A DNA stretch of 51,682 nt from positions 1 through 51,682 of the forward strand of contig JADYXQ010000157.1 of the NCBI GenBank assembly GCA_021772135.1, read 5' to 3'. The translations under genes were made by a program, and so were the position numbers. Positions 34,799 to 42,492 of this stretch are shown piece by piece. This DNA comes from Candidatus Obscuribacter sp. (GTDB lineage Bacteria; Cyanobacteriota; Vampirovibrionia; Obscuribacterales; Obscuribacteraceae). Numbering within the stretch: position 1 is the stretch's first letter; the number at the start of each line of letters is the position of its first letter. The notes below the pieces were generated by a model, which searched no databases, had not been told where the DNA came from, and worked only from the letters and a program-made list of their open reading frames with translations.

Positions 34799-35803
34799 CT
34801 AGCGATTGTAGAGTTCGATTAATTCGCGAATGGCTGGTATAGCACGTCTTGCAGCAGTCTCACCAGACTGAATGCACTGCTTGGCGTCATCACCTCTGGT
34901 TGAAATCATACCGATACCATCAACATTGGGCCTGATGACATAATCAGACTTGGCCAGCTGAGCGGCGTCTACTTCTCTAAAGTGCAAGGTGACCACGCGG
35001 TGGCTGACGCTGCCGACTTTATGAAAGTCTTTGTCTGTGACGGCACCGAGCGATTCGTCAACGTTTACGGCAATGACAATATCGGCTCCCAGTTTCCTTG
35101 CTTCAGTGACTGGAATATTGACCAGCACTCCGCCATCAACAAACAGACCATTATCGAAGGCCGCTAACTTCACCGGTTTTCGCAAAGCAGGAATGGCGGC
35201 GCTTGCTTGCAGAGCTTTGCCGAGATTGCCTCTGGTCATAGTCACGGTGCGGCCGTCAATCAGATTAACCGCCACAGCCCCGAATGTCATTTTTAAATCT
35301 TCGATATTGCGTTCGGTTTCAGGCACTTGTTTGTTTAGATAAGATGCGAATTTCTTGCCGCGATAGAGACCATCATATGGTTCGATACCAAAAATTCTCG
35401 GGGTATAGAAAAGCGGTATCACCAGCACTCGCAGTTTGAGAGGCACGGTAACATATGCACTCATAAGTTTTTTGTCGGTAAATTGTTCAGCGATATGCTG
35501 CGGTGTGAGACCGGCGCAATAGAGCCCGCCTACAACGGCACCCATGCCGCTGCCAACCAGCACGTCGACCGGTATGCCTTCTTCGTCCAGTACTTTGAGC
35601 ACACCTACACAAGCCGCTGAGCGCATGCCTCCGCCACCAAGGGCGAGGCCAATTTTCGGGCGCGTTTTGGTCACGCCTGTTGCCAGAGCTTCTGGTACAG
35701 ATTCTGACGCAGATTCAGCTGCCAGAGCCGAGCAAGTCGATATCAAAGACAAACTTGCGAGTAGCAGGCTTCTCAAACTAAATTGTGTTAGCACCATATC
35801 CAT
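34799..35803 (-). CDS. Exported patatin-like protein lacking the nucleophilic serine
   Basis: About 334 residues. A signal peptide (MDMVLTQFSLRSLLLASLS...ALAAE) precedes a patatin fold of the NTE/RssA class: LALGGGGMRSAACVGVLKVLDE (oxyanion loop), then LVGSGMGAVVGGLYCAG, and FVDGGVLVNIPV with the catalytic Asp of the dyad. In active relatives the second motif is G-T-S-M-G; here it is G-S-G-M-G, so the serine position is Gly86. The codon reading (AGC GGC ATG) is clear. It is likely inactive as a classical lipase unless the adjacent Ser takes over. The start is uncertain among a TTG at 35827 and ATGs at 35803 and 35797; all overlap the upstream gene. Confidence 0.82.
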   Translation of the reverse strand: MDMVLTQFSLRSLLLASLSLISTCSALAAESASESVPEALATGVTKTRPKIGLALGGGGMRSAACVGVLKVLDEEGIPVDVLVGSGMGAVVGGLYCAGLTPQHIAEQFTDKKLMSAYVTVPLKLRVLVIPLFYTPRIFGIEPYDGLYRGKKFASYLNKQVPETERNIEDLKMTFGAVAVNLIDGRTVTMTRGNLGKALQASAAIPALRKPVKLAAFDNGLFVDGGVLVNIPVTEARKLGADIVIAVNVDESLGAVTDKDFHKVGSVSHRVVTLHFREVDAAQLAKSDYVIRPNVDGIGMISTRGDDAKQCIQSGETAARRAIPAIRELIELYNR

Positions 35804-37011
35804 TGCATACGCGCTGGTACATTCCAACCAAGTTTAGCCAGTGATTCATCCAAAGTGATATTTTCGTTTTTGCATTTGTTTAACGAAAGAACCGCTTGCT
35901 CACTGGATATAAAGCCCTGACTGTAAAGCGAATATGTGCGAAGTGCGGTGTAGAGAACCGGTTCGCTGATTGCACCGGTAGACAATACTTTTTTGCCGAC
36001 TTTAATGGCACTTTTCTCTTTGACGTCGACAACTTTTTCAATTTCGAATGCCGAGATCAAACCAGATTGCACCAGCAAATCGGCAGGCAGAAATTCTTTA
36101 GGCAGCGCTTGAGCCGCTGAATAATTTTCAGCGATGGCCTGATAGACTGACACTCCACGCGCTTTTACTTGCTTCAATGCTTCAGCTGCCTGGAAAGCTT
36201 TAACGGTGGCATTGGCTACCATGTCTTGTAAAATAATCGCCGCTTCTAACAAATCGTGCGTCACCAAACCTTGCTCAAGCAAAATTTGTCCGAACTGTTT
36301 TTCTTTGACCAGTTCTATTTCTACGCACTCAAGCATGTCGCCGTCTGAAAGAAAACCAGCCATCAAAACCAGTTCGCCAATGCGAACGGTTTGCCCTGCT
36401 TTTTCAGAATAAAGGCCCAGTTCAAAAAGCGCTTGCTCAATGCTGATGCGCCTTCTGCCCACAGTGAGCAGCGCTTGGGTGGCTTGATCTTTAGTCACTT
36501 TGCCGTCTCTAACAAGCAGTTGCGCTGTAAGAGCGGCATTCATCATCCAGCTGGACAGATCGCGGTTGAGTACCAGTACCCGGCCCATTTGCATGCCGGT
36601 GTCTTGAGCTTTAACAACAGCGCGCCCTAATTGTTCGGGATTGATCAGTTCGGTAGTGAGCAAAAGCTGCGTCAATGGGTTGGCAATGCTCTGCACTGTC
36701 TGTGTTTTTTTGTGCACCGAATTGAGAACACCGATGGCGTCCTCCATAGTCATATTGTTTTGTCGCGCCAATCTCAGGGCCTTTAGCGCCATGTCTACAG
36801 TAGATTTGCCCGAACGCACCAGATCTTCAGCTTCAAGAACCACCTTCATAGTGGTCTCGCTCACTGAATTAAGCATAGCCAGGGCGCGCGCCAATGGCAC
36901 ATTCAAATTTTTGGCAGTGAGCATAGCTTCATCCAGTTTTGGCTGTGAGACTATGTTCGCCCCAATCAGAAGTGTGGGGAGGGCATCAGCTGTTGCCTGC
37001 TTTTCTATCAT
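35788..37011 (-). CDS. Protein of repeated MshEN-like (GspE N-terminal-like) domains, no ATPase
   Basis: 407 residues built from about four degenerate repeats of the helical pattern LLxxGLIsxxxLxxAlxxxxxxxxxlGxxLLExGLIt. Clear units are LLIGANIVSQPKLDEAM, LLLTTELINPEQLGRAV, IGELVLMAGFLSDGDMLECVEIE...FGQILLEQGLVTHDLLEAA and LLVQSGLISAFEIEKVV. The MshEN domain of MshE and related type IV pilus/type II secretion ATPases binds c-di-GMP. Here the ATPase is absent, and no signal or membrane segment is seen. AGGAT lies just before the ATG. A diguanylate cyclase gene lies upstream at 38374-40497. A c-di-GMP-binding role is inferred, not shown. Confidence 0.7.
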   Translation of the reverse strand: MIEKQATADALPTLLIGANIVSQPKLDEAMLTAKNLNVPLARALAMLNSVSETTMKVVLEAEDLVRSGKSTVDMALKALRLARQNNMTMEDAIGVLNSVHKKTQTVQSIANPLTQLLLTTELINPEQLGRAVVKAQDTGMQMGRVLVLNRDLSSWMMNAALTAQLLVRDGKVTKDQATQALLTVGRRRISIEQALFELGLYSEKAGQTVRIGELVLMAGFLSDGDMLECVEIELVKEKQFGQILLEQGLVTHDLLEAAIILQDMVANATVKAFQAAEALKQVKARGVSVYQAIAENYSAAQALPKEFLPADLLVQSGLISAFEIEKVVDVKEKSAIKVGKKVLSTGAISEPVLYTALRTYSLYSQGFISSEQAVLSLNKCKNENITLDESLAKLGWNVPARMQWIWC

Positions 37012-37132
37012 GTATCCTGGTCTTTAGGGCTAATTAGGTTCGATAACTTGGACGGAAAAATGGGTGTGTATTTGTACCATACCAAATTAGCCGGAGTTAT
37101 AACGGTTTGCCACGGTAGATTAAGCAATAGCT

Positions 37133-37936
37133 TCAAGCAGGCTGTATTTTTACTGCTGCGCCGGCCACTGGGTGAGCAAATTCATCCGCTGCGCTTCCAC
37201 CCCTTTTAAATAACTCCCAGTAACGTTTATCATGGCCTGAGCTGCCTGGCGAAAAGGCCAGATCACCTTCTAGAATATTGAAGCTGCCTGTTGCTACCGT
37301 GGCGGTTTTACTTTGCGAGCCGATTGAAATTTTCAGCCTGGTGCCGGGAGTGAGATGCTCCAGTTTGCTGTCGCCGGAGCGAATGGTGGTTTTGATATTG
37401 CCGAAGGAATCTACATAGCCCACTATGTCTTTCGGTTCATCAGGCACTATTTCAGCAATAGCCAGTTTGTTTTTAATAAAGGAAAAATCGCTGCGCGAGG
37501 CTTTGCTCACCGCCAGCGGGAAATAGTCGCGCGAGCGGAACTGGCTGCCCTGCTCTTCTACATTGGTGCTCCAGAGCTCCTGAATATCGTTTTTAATAAA
37601 TGACAGGGAGTTGCCCGCATTGACTGCCAGCACCTGCACCCCATTTTTCAAAGTGGCAAAGAGCAAACCTTCACCTTCGTTGTTCGGACGGGCTTCTTTT
37701 CGGTCTCGTCGGGGGGCGGTGTTGGCGAAAACCAGCACATTGGATGGTCGTAATTTGTTAGGGGTGAGTGCTAACTGAGCCAGTATGAAGCCGGTAGAAA
37801 TGGTATCGAAGGCATGAACAGATGTCGTGTGAATGCGGGTATCGTCATGCAGTTTGCATGAGAGCGCCGCTACTATTTCCGCCCAGGCCATATCGCCCGG
37901 AGCGTAGTCACACACCAGATGAATAAAAGAGCTCAT
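37133..37936 (-). CDS. SAM hydrolase/hydroxide adenosyltransferase family protein (DUF62)
   Basis: 267 residues. IHLVCDYAPGDMAWAEIVAAL opens the N-terminal domain, VLVFANTAPRRD and VQVLAVNAGNSLSFIK follow, and SQFRSRDYFPLAV leads to the C-terminal beta domain (VGYVDSFGNIKTTI...). Family members hydrolyse S-adenosylmethionine to adenosine and methionine, or in a few cases halogenate it. The halogenase-type loop cannot be judged here, so hydrolase is the default. The start overlaps the response regulator stop by 4 nt, an odd partner that suggests SAM handling under signal control. Confidence 0.8.
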   Translation of the reverse strand: MSSFIHLVCDYAPGDMAWAEIVAALSCKLHDDTRIHTTSVHAFDTISTGFILAQLALTPNKLRPSNVLVFANTAPRRDRKEARPNNEGEGLLFATLKNGVQVLAVNAGNSLSFIKNDIQELWSTNVEEQGSQFRSRDYFPLAVSKASRSDFSFIKNKLAIAEIVPDEPKDIVGYVDSFGNIKTTIRSGDSKLEHLTPGTRLKISIGSQSKTATVATGSFNILEGDLAFSPGSSGHDKRYWELFKRGGSAADEFAHPVAGAAVKIQPA

Positions 37937-38307
37937 GTGATTTTCCTTTCAATTTTTAAAGTGTTTCTGATCTGTGCAGACAATTCTTGAAGTCTGAAGG
38001 GCTTCTTTAAATAGTTGTCGGCACCGGCATCGAGGCCGGCCTGGCGAGCATTTTGCGAGTCTTGCCCGGTAAGCATGAGAACCGGTGTGAGACCGCCTGA
38101 GGCACGATATTGCTTTAAGACGTCAATGCCGTTTATGTCCGGTAAAAACCAGTCAAGAATGATCAGGTCGAAGACGTTCACGCTTAGTTGTTCCAGAGCG
38201 TCCGGCCCGCTAATCGCCACTTCCACTGTATAGTTCTCAAAAATGAGCCAGTCCTGCACTGTCTGGCGCAGGTTTTCATCATCTTCCACCACCAATAAAT
38301 TGGCCAT
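37933..38307 (-). CDS. Single-domain response regulator (REC)
   Basis: 124 residues, one receiver domain. The acidic pocket (VVEDDEN), phosphoacceptor Asp52 in LIILDWFLPD, Thr in LMLTGQ and Lys in YLKKPF are all present, so it can probably be phosphorylated. There is no output domain, so it acts by protein contact or as a phosphate relay, for example with the Hpt-bearing protein 66 bp upstream. The stop overlaps the SAM hydrolase start by 4 nt. Confidence 0.93.
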   Translation of the reverse strand: MANLLVVEDDENLRQTVQDWLIFENYTVEVAISGPDALEQLSVNVFDLIILDWFLPDINGIDVLKQYRASGGLTPVLMLTGQDSQNARQAGLDAGADNYLKKPFRLQELSAQIRNTLKIERKIT

Positions 38308-38373
38308 TGTAATTGCCTGGTCACCTTTGCTTACTTGTTTGTGCCCACATCCTGATTAAACTAAGAGGGCAGG

Positions 38374-40497
38374 TTAACCCGAGGTGACAAGTTGGTTGCG
38401 GCCGGAATCTTTGGCAATATAAAGCCGCTCATCGGCTTTGCGAATCAAGTCTTCCACGTCGGTGCCATCGTCAGGGTACGAAACCAGGCCGGCGCTGAAA
38501 GTAATATTAAAGCTCTCGCCATGGTCACCATGAAATTCAAATGCCCGCAATTCTTCCAGAGCCCTTTGCAGGGCACCGCCGGCAGTTTCTTTGCGAATAT
38601 GGCGGAATGCCACCATAAACTCTTCGCCACCCCAACGGCCGCGAAAATCTTCTACTCGAAAACGTTTCTTCAATAGCTGGCCAAAAGTTGACAGCACCCG
38701 GTCTCCAGCCAGGTGACCGTATTGATCGTTGACATGCTTGAAGTGATCAACATCAATTAAACTGAGGCTGAAAATAAGACCATTGCGTTTCGATTCTTCG
38801 GCCATGTCGTTTAGCTGTTCCATAAATGCTCGACGAATTAAAAGGCCGGTAAGAATATCTTTGTTCGAGCGTTCTTTTAGCATGCGCGCTCTTTCTAAGC
38901 GCACTTTGACTCTGGTCAATAGTTCAATTCGGGCTACAGGCTTCGGTAAATAATCATCACCGCCGGCTTCGAAGGCTGCCAGTCTTGTTTCTAAACCGGT
39001 CTGACCGGTGAGAAATAGTATGGGCAGATCTTGAAAATGCGCAGCAGTGCGAATCATGCGGCAAACATCAAAACCGCTAACGATAGGAATGGTGACGTCT
39101 AGAAGAACGATATCTGGGTGAAATTCTTGAATCACCGTGAGCAGGTCTGTGGGGTCGGCCATCTGTCTGACCAGCATCCCTTCCTGGCCAAGAGCAGAAG
39201 CGACGATTTTGACGAAATCATTGTCGTCGTCCACGATTAAAACCCTCGGGCGACCACCTTGTCTGGCATTGACCAGATACTCGATGGCATCGTTAAAGAT
39301 GTCGCTTTGCAGCGGCTTTTCCAGCATTAAGGAGGCACCGGCGTGGGTGGAATCTTCGATATATTTTTGCTGTTGCGAGGTCGATAAAAATGCGACCGGC
39401 AAAGTTTCATAGCCGGGCAGCGATCGCAGATCTCGCGCAAGATTAAGAGCAGGAGCCGGTTGCGTCACGTCAATATCAATTAATACTGCATCTAAAGTGA
39501 GCTTGCCGGCTTTGGCAATAGCATCTTCGTGGTTCTGACTTAAAATAACTTGTACGGGCAAACCGGTGTCTTTGTTGCCGATTCTTTTGTGTGCCGGCAT
39601 CGTATCAGAGCTAAAGACCATGACGCGCACCGCTGCCGAATCGTCATAGGTGTCAAAATTGTCTTGCGGTTCGTAGGCATCTAAATCCAATCCTTCAGGT
39701 GGAGGCACGGGAAAGTTCATCTCTTCGTCAGACTCTATGGTGGCAAAGGCGCGTTTGTCTACTTGAGCCACCGGATCACCCGTCAGGGCCACGGCATTAC
39801 TTTTGACCAGATTGGCAATCAAGTCGATTTCTTCCCAGGCAGCTTCATGCTGACTCAATTGATTTTCGCGGATGGCATCCAGAGCTTTTTCCAGGGAGCT
39901 GGCCGACTCACCCAGGACACCAAAACCACAAGAGCTGGCGGTTCCCTTAAGATTATGAGCCAGACGAATGGCCTCAAGCAGACTGACGGCATCGTCAGGA
40001 TTGGTCCTGGCCAGTGTAATTGCTTCTTCCAGTTTCTCAAAACGCTCCGGCAATACCTTGAGATAATTTCCCTGCAAAGTCTGAAAAATTGATTCTTCGT
40101 TTTGCACGTGAGACTGTATTGATTTTTCTGCTGAAGAAAAAAGGCTCTCAATCTGGGCACCAAATAAGGCCGCTTTAATTGGTCTGTGAATAACCAGCGA
40201 TACTCTAAAGTCTTTGGTTAATTGCTGATAGACAGCGGCATCACGCCAGGTCTTAGAGAGAAGTACAATGGGCACTTGTGAATTGACTGAGCGAATTTTG
40301 ACAATCAAGCCGATGCCGTCGATATCACTTAACTGATCGCCGACAATCACCAGATCAAAAGTCTGTAGGGCCAGAAGGTCTAAAATCTTTTTGCCGTCGC
40401 CGTGAGTTTCTACTGTGTGATGGCGAGCAGCGAGCAAAGTAGAAAGCAATGTTTTTACGTTGTCATCCACTTCGGCCAGCAAGATTGATTTACTCAA
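38374..40497 (-). CDS. REC-Hpt-REC-REC-GGDEF hybrid diguanylate cyclase
   Basis: 707 residues. REC1 (about 1-120) has lost its phosphoacceptor: LVIVGDQL has Gly53 where Asp is expected, with Asp54 beside it. An Hpt domain follows with His181 in HNLKGTASSCGF. REC2 (about 290-410) is diverged but keeps VLIDID. REC3 (about 416-535) is complete (IVDDDND, VLLDVTIP, LTGQ, LPKPV). The GGDEF domain (about 545-705) has GGEEF at 623-627 and an inhibitory-site RxxD (RVED, 614-617) exactly five residues before it, so c-di-GMP synthesis with product inhibition is predicted. No membrane segment is seen. msrB lies directly upstream (3-bp gap). Confidence 0.92.
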   Translation of the reverse strand: MSKSILLAEVDDNVKTLLSTLLAARHHTVETHGDGKKILDLLALQTFDLVIVGDQLSDIDGIGLIVKIRSVNSQVPIVLLSKTWRDAAVYQQLTKDFRVSLVIHRPIKAALFGAQIESLFSSAEKSIQSHVQNEESIFQTLQGNYLKVLPERFEKLEEAITLARTNPDDAVSLLEAIRLAHNLKGTASSCGFGVLGESASSLEKALDAIRENQLSQHEAAWEEIDLIANLVKSNAVALTGDPVAQVDKRAFATIESDEEMNFPVPPPEGLDLDAYEPQDNFDTYDDSAAVRVMVFSSDTMPAHKRIGNKDTGLPVQVILSQNHEDAIAKAGKLTLDAVLIDIDVTQPAPALNLARDLRSLPGYETLPVAFLSTSQQQKYIEDSTHAGASLMLEKPLQSDIFNDAIEYLVNARQGGRPRVLIVDDDNDFVKIVASALGQEGMLVRQMADPTDLLTVIQEFHPDIVLLDVTIPIVSGFDVCRMIRTAAHFQDLPILFLTGQTGLETRLAAFEAGGDDYLPKPVARIELLTRVKVRLERARMLKERSNKDILTGLLIRRAFMEQLNDMAEESKRNGLIFSLSLIDVDHFKHVNDQYGHLAGDRVLSTFGQLLKKRFRVEDFRGRWGGEEFMVAFRHIRKETAGGALQRALEELRAFEFHGDHGESFNITFSAGLVSYPDDGTDVEDLIRKADERLYIAKDSGRNQLVTSG

Positions 40498-40500
40498 GGT

Positions 40501-40947
40501 TTATTTTTCCTCTTTAAGTAAGTCAGACTTTTGCAAATCAGACTTTTGCAAATCAATAGAGGCCGAGTTAATGCAGTAGCGCAGTTTTGTTGGCTTGGGG
40601 CCATCGGGGAAAACATGGCCGAGGTGTGCTCCACACTGGCCGCAAGTCACTTCTGTGCGCAGCATGCCGTAAGACATATCGCGGTGTTCAGCCACATTCT
40701 CAGCATTGACTGCTGTATAAAAACTGGGCCAACCTGAGCCTGATTCAAATTTATGTTCTGAACTGAATAACTCGGCCTCGCAGCAGATGCAGCGGTAAAC
40801 GCCCTGGTCGTGGCAATCCCAATATTTGCCACTGAAAGCACGCTCTGTGCCTTTCTCCCGTGCCACATGATATTGTTCGGCCGTAAGCTTGGCACGCCAT
40901 TTAGCGTCTTGTTGGGCGTCTACAGTTTCGCTTTTTTTGTCGCTCAT
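40501..40947 (-). CDS. msrB: Peptide-methionine (R)-S-oxide reductase
   Basis: 148 residues. It repairs oxidised methionine in proteins. Zinc is bound by Cys53/Cys56 ([11 protein letters not shown]) and Cys102/Cys105 ([13 protein letters not shown]). The catalytic cysteine is Cys125 in [20 protein letters not shown] is the substrate motif. There is no signal peptide. Two exact 15-bp copies near the stop give a C-terminal LQKSD doubling outside the conserved fold. It may be read as one unit with the diguanylate cyclase. Confidence 0.96.
   Translation of the reverse strand: MSDKKSETVDAQQDAKWRAKLTAEQYHVAREKGTERAFSGKYWDCHDQGVYRCICCEAELFSSEHKFESGSGWPSFYTAVNAENVAEHRDMSYGMLRTEVTCGQCGAHLGHVFPDGPKPTKLRYCINSASIDLQKSDLQKSDLLKEEK
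40524..40553. repeat. Two exact tandem copies of a 15-bp unit at the msrB 3' end
   Basis: CAGACTTTTGCAAAT occurs at 40524-40538 and 40539-40553. On the coding strand it duplicates the pentapeptide LQKSD after the conserved MsrB domain, in frame. Confidence 0.95.
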
Positions 40948-40984
40948 AATCTCTACTCGCTGTTGGTGAAACTTCTTTATTGAA

Positions 40985-42487
40985 TTATTGAATCAGCCGC
41001 TCCTTTGACATGAGAGCAAGCGATTCGCTAATTTTCCCGGCTGTGGGAATTCTAGACTGAACTTCCAGTTCGGTGCAGCTTTTGACCAGATCATTTAACA
41101 GCGAAGATATTTCTACTTTTTCACCAGGCTCCGACTGGCTCAGAGCTTCGGGTTCTTCGCCGGTGAGTAAATAGTACAAAGTGCCGCCAAAAGCGTAAAT
41201 ATCACTTTGCAAGCAAGCCTTGCCGCGAAACTGTTCTGGCGCAATGTACGACTGTTTACCGACAAAAGTGCCGGTGGCATTGCCGATAAAATCGTTGGCA
41301 GCGCCAAAATCGATGACGACAATGGTGCCATCAGGGCGAATGACAAAATTATCAGGGGTAAGATCTCGGTGAATCACAGGAGGATCCTGGCTGTGCAGAT
41401 AGTCGACAATGGTTGCAATTTGAGCTGCCCATTCCACTACCAACGCTTCCCGCAGGCGACCATTTTGTTTGATGTATTGGCGCAGATCCTGGCCGCTGAC
41501 ATAATCGAGCAATAGATAGCTGCGGCCATTTTCGACAAAATAATCAAGCACCGAGACAACCGCCGGATGCTTCAGTTTCATTAGAAGATTAGCTTCGCGT
41601 TTGAACATCTCTCGCGCTTTTGTTTTCAACTCTTCTTTAGAGTCTTCCGGTACCACTGATTCTTTTAAAACTACCAGCAAATTATTATCTAGTTGAGCCA
41701 GATAAACTGCTGATAGTCCGCCCAGTGCCAGCGGTCTCAGTACTGTCAGGCTGCCGTTACGCATAATCATACCGGGCTCAAGAGGCATGAAGGCGGCAGC
41801 GCGAAAGCGTCTTTTTAATTCGTCTTCCCATAATTCGGTGTGAGTGAGAACGTCGCCTTTTGTCAGGGCAAGAAATTTGTCCTGACTTTCGTCGCGCAGG
41901 TGGTGTTTGATTTTCTTCGCAACTTCGTCCACCCCTTCTTGTTCGACATTGCCGGCAAAAACATCGAGGCAGACCAGCAATTTTTCACACATATATAAAT
42001 CAAGGCGGTCTAGAGCGATAGTGGCCAACTTTTGATCACGCACATGAAAAACCAGTTGTTCCCCGCGCAGAAGAGCGCTGCTGGATCTTTCTCGTTTGTC
42101 AGAGCTGCTTTCAAAAGCAACAATTTTTTTCACTTTATTCCAGGGCACATAGGTGGGCTTGAGCGTGCCTGAAAACAAATCAGCTGGAATTTCAATGCCG
42201 TTTTTATCAATGTTGATAGCCATGCGACTGAAGTGACGAATGACAATCAGAGTCAGTGTGGGAATGATGGCACCAATCATGAGCAGGCTACCAAATGTCA
42301 GCATGTCAGCGCCGCTGCGGGTAACAAATATGGCCATAATGGCACCGTAACCACCAATCAATAAAAGAATAGCCGGAATCAGACCCCAGAGGGCAATGGT
42401 CATTTTCAAGGCGGTAAGGACAATGCGACTGCCACGGTCGGCATAAGGCAATTGAATTGTTTGTCCGTCGGCACTATTTTCAATCAT
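40985..42487 (-). CDS. Membrane-anchored kinase: two membrane helices, PH-like region, C-terminal Hanks kinase
   Basis: About 500 residues. Two hydrophobic helices near the N-terminus ([35 protein letters not shown]) precede a PH-like beta region ([11 protein letters not shown]...[13 protein letters not shown]...LVFHVRD). After a helical part and the linker HTELWEDEL...PLEPG comes the kinase. It has the loop [10 protein letters not shown], Lys in VVLKES, the catalytic loop HRDLTPDN (Thr where most Ser/Thr kinases have Lys), DFG in VIDFGAAND, and [12 protein letters not shown]. The order is the reverse of most bacterial STPKs. The start may be the ATG at 42487 or a TTG at 42496 that would overlap the upstream stop by 4 nt and suits GGAG better. 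Confidence 0.87.
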   Translation of the reverse strand: MIENSADGQTIQLPYADRGSRIVLTALKMTIALWGLIPAILLLIGGYGAIMAIFVTRSGADMLTFGSLLMIGAIIPTLTLIVIRHFSRMAINIDKNGIEIPADLFSGTLKPTYVPWNKVKKIVAFESSSDKRERSSSALLRGEQLVFHVRDQKLATIALDRLDLYMCEKLLVCLDVFAGNVEQEGVDEVAKKIKHHLRDESQDKFLALTKGDVLTHTELWEDELKRRFRAAAFMPLEPGMIMRNGSLTVLRPLALGGLSAVYLAQLDNNLLVVLKESVVPEDSKEELKTKAREMFKREANLLMKLKHPAVVSVLDYFVENGRSYLLLDYVSGQDLRQYIKQNGRLREALVVEWAAQIATIVDYLHSQDPPVIHRDLTPDNFVIRPDGTIVVIDFGAANDFIGNATGTFVGKQSYIAPEQFRGKACLQSDIYAFGGTLYYLLTGEEPEALSQSEPGEKVEISSLLNDLVKSCTELEVQSRIPTAGKISESLALMSKERLIQ

Positions 42488-42492
42488 TGATT

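Noticed and set aside
37028-37092. GGCTAATT/AATTAGCC inverted repeat as a terminator
   Set aside because: The arms are about 50 bp apart and no T-run follows; chance or a weak operator is as likely.
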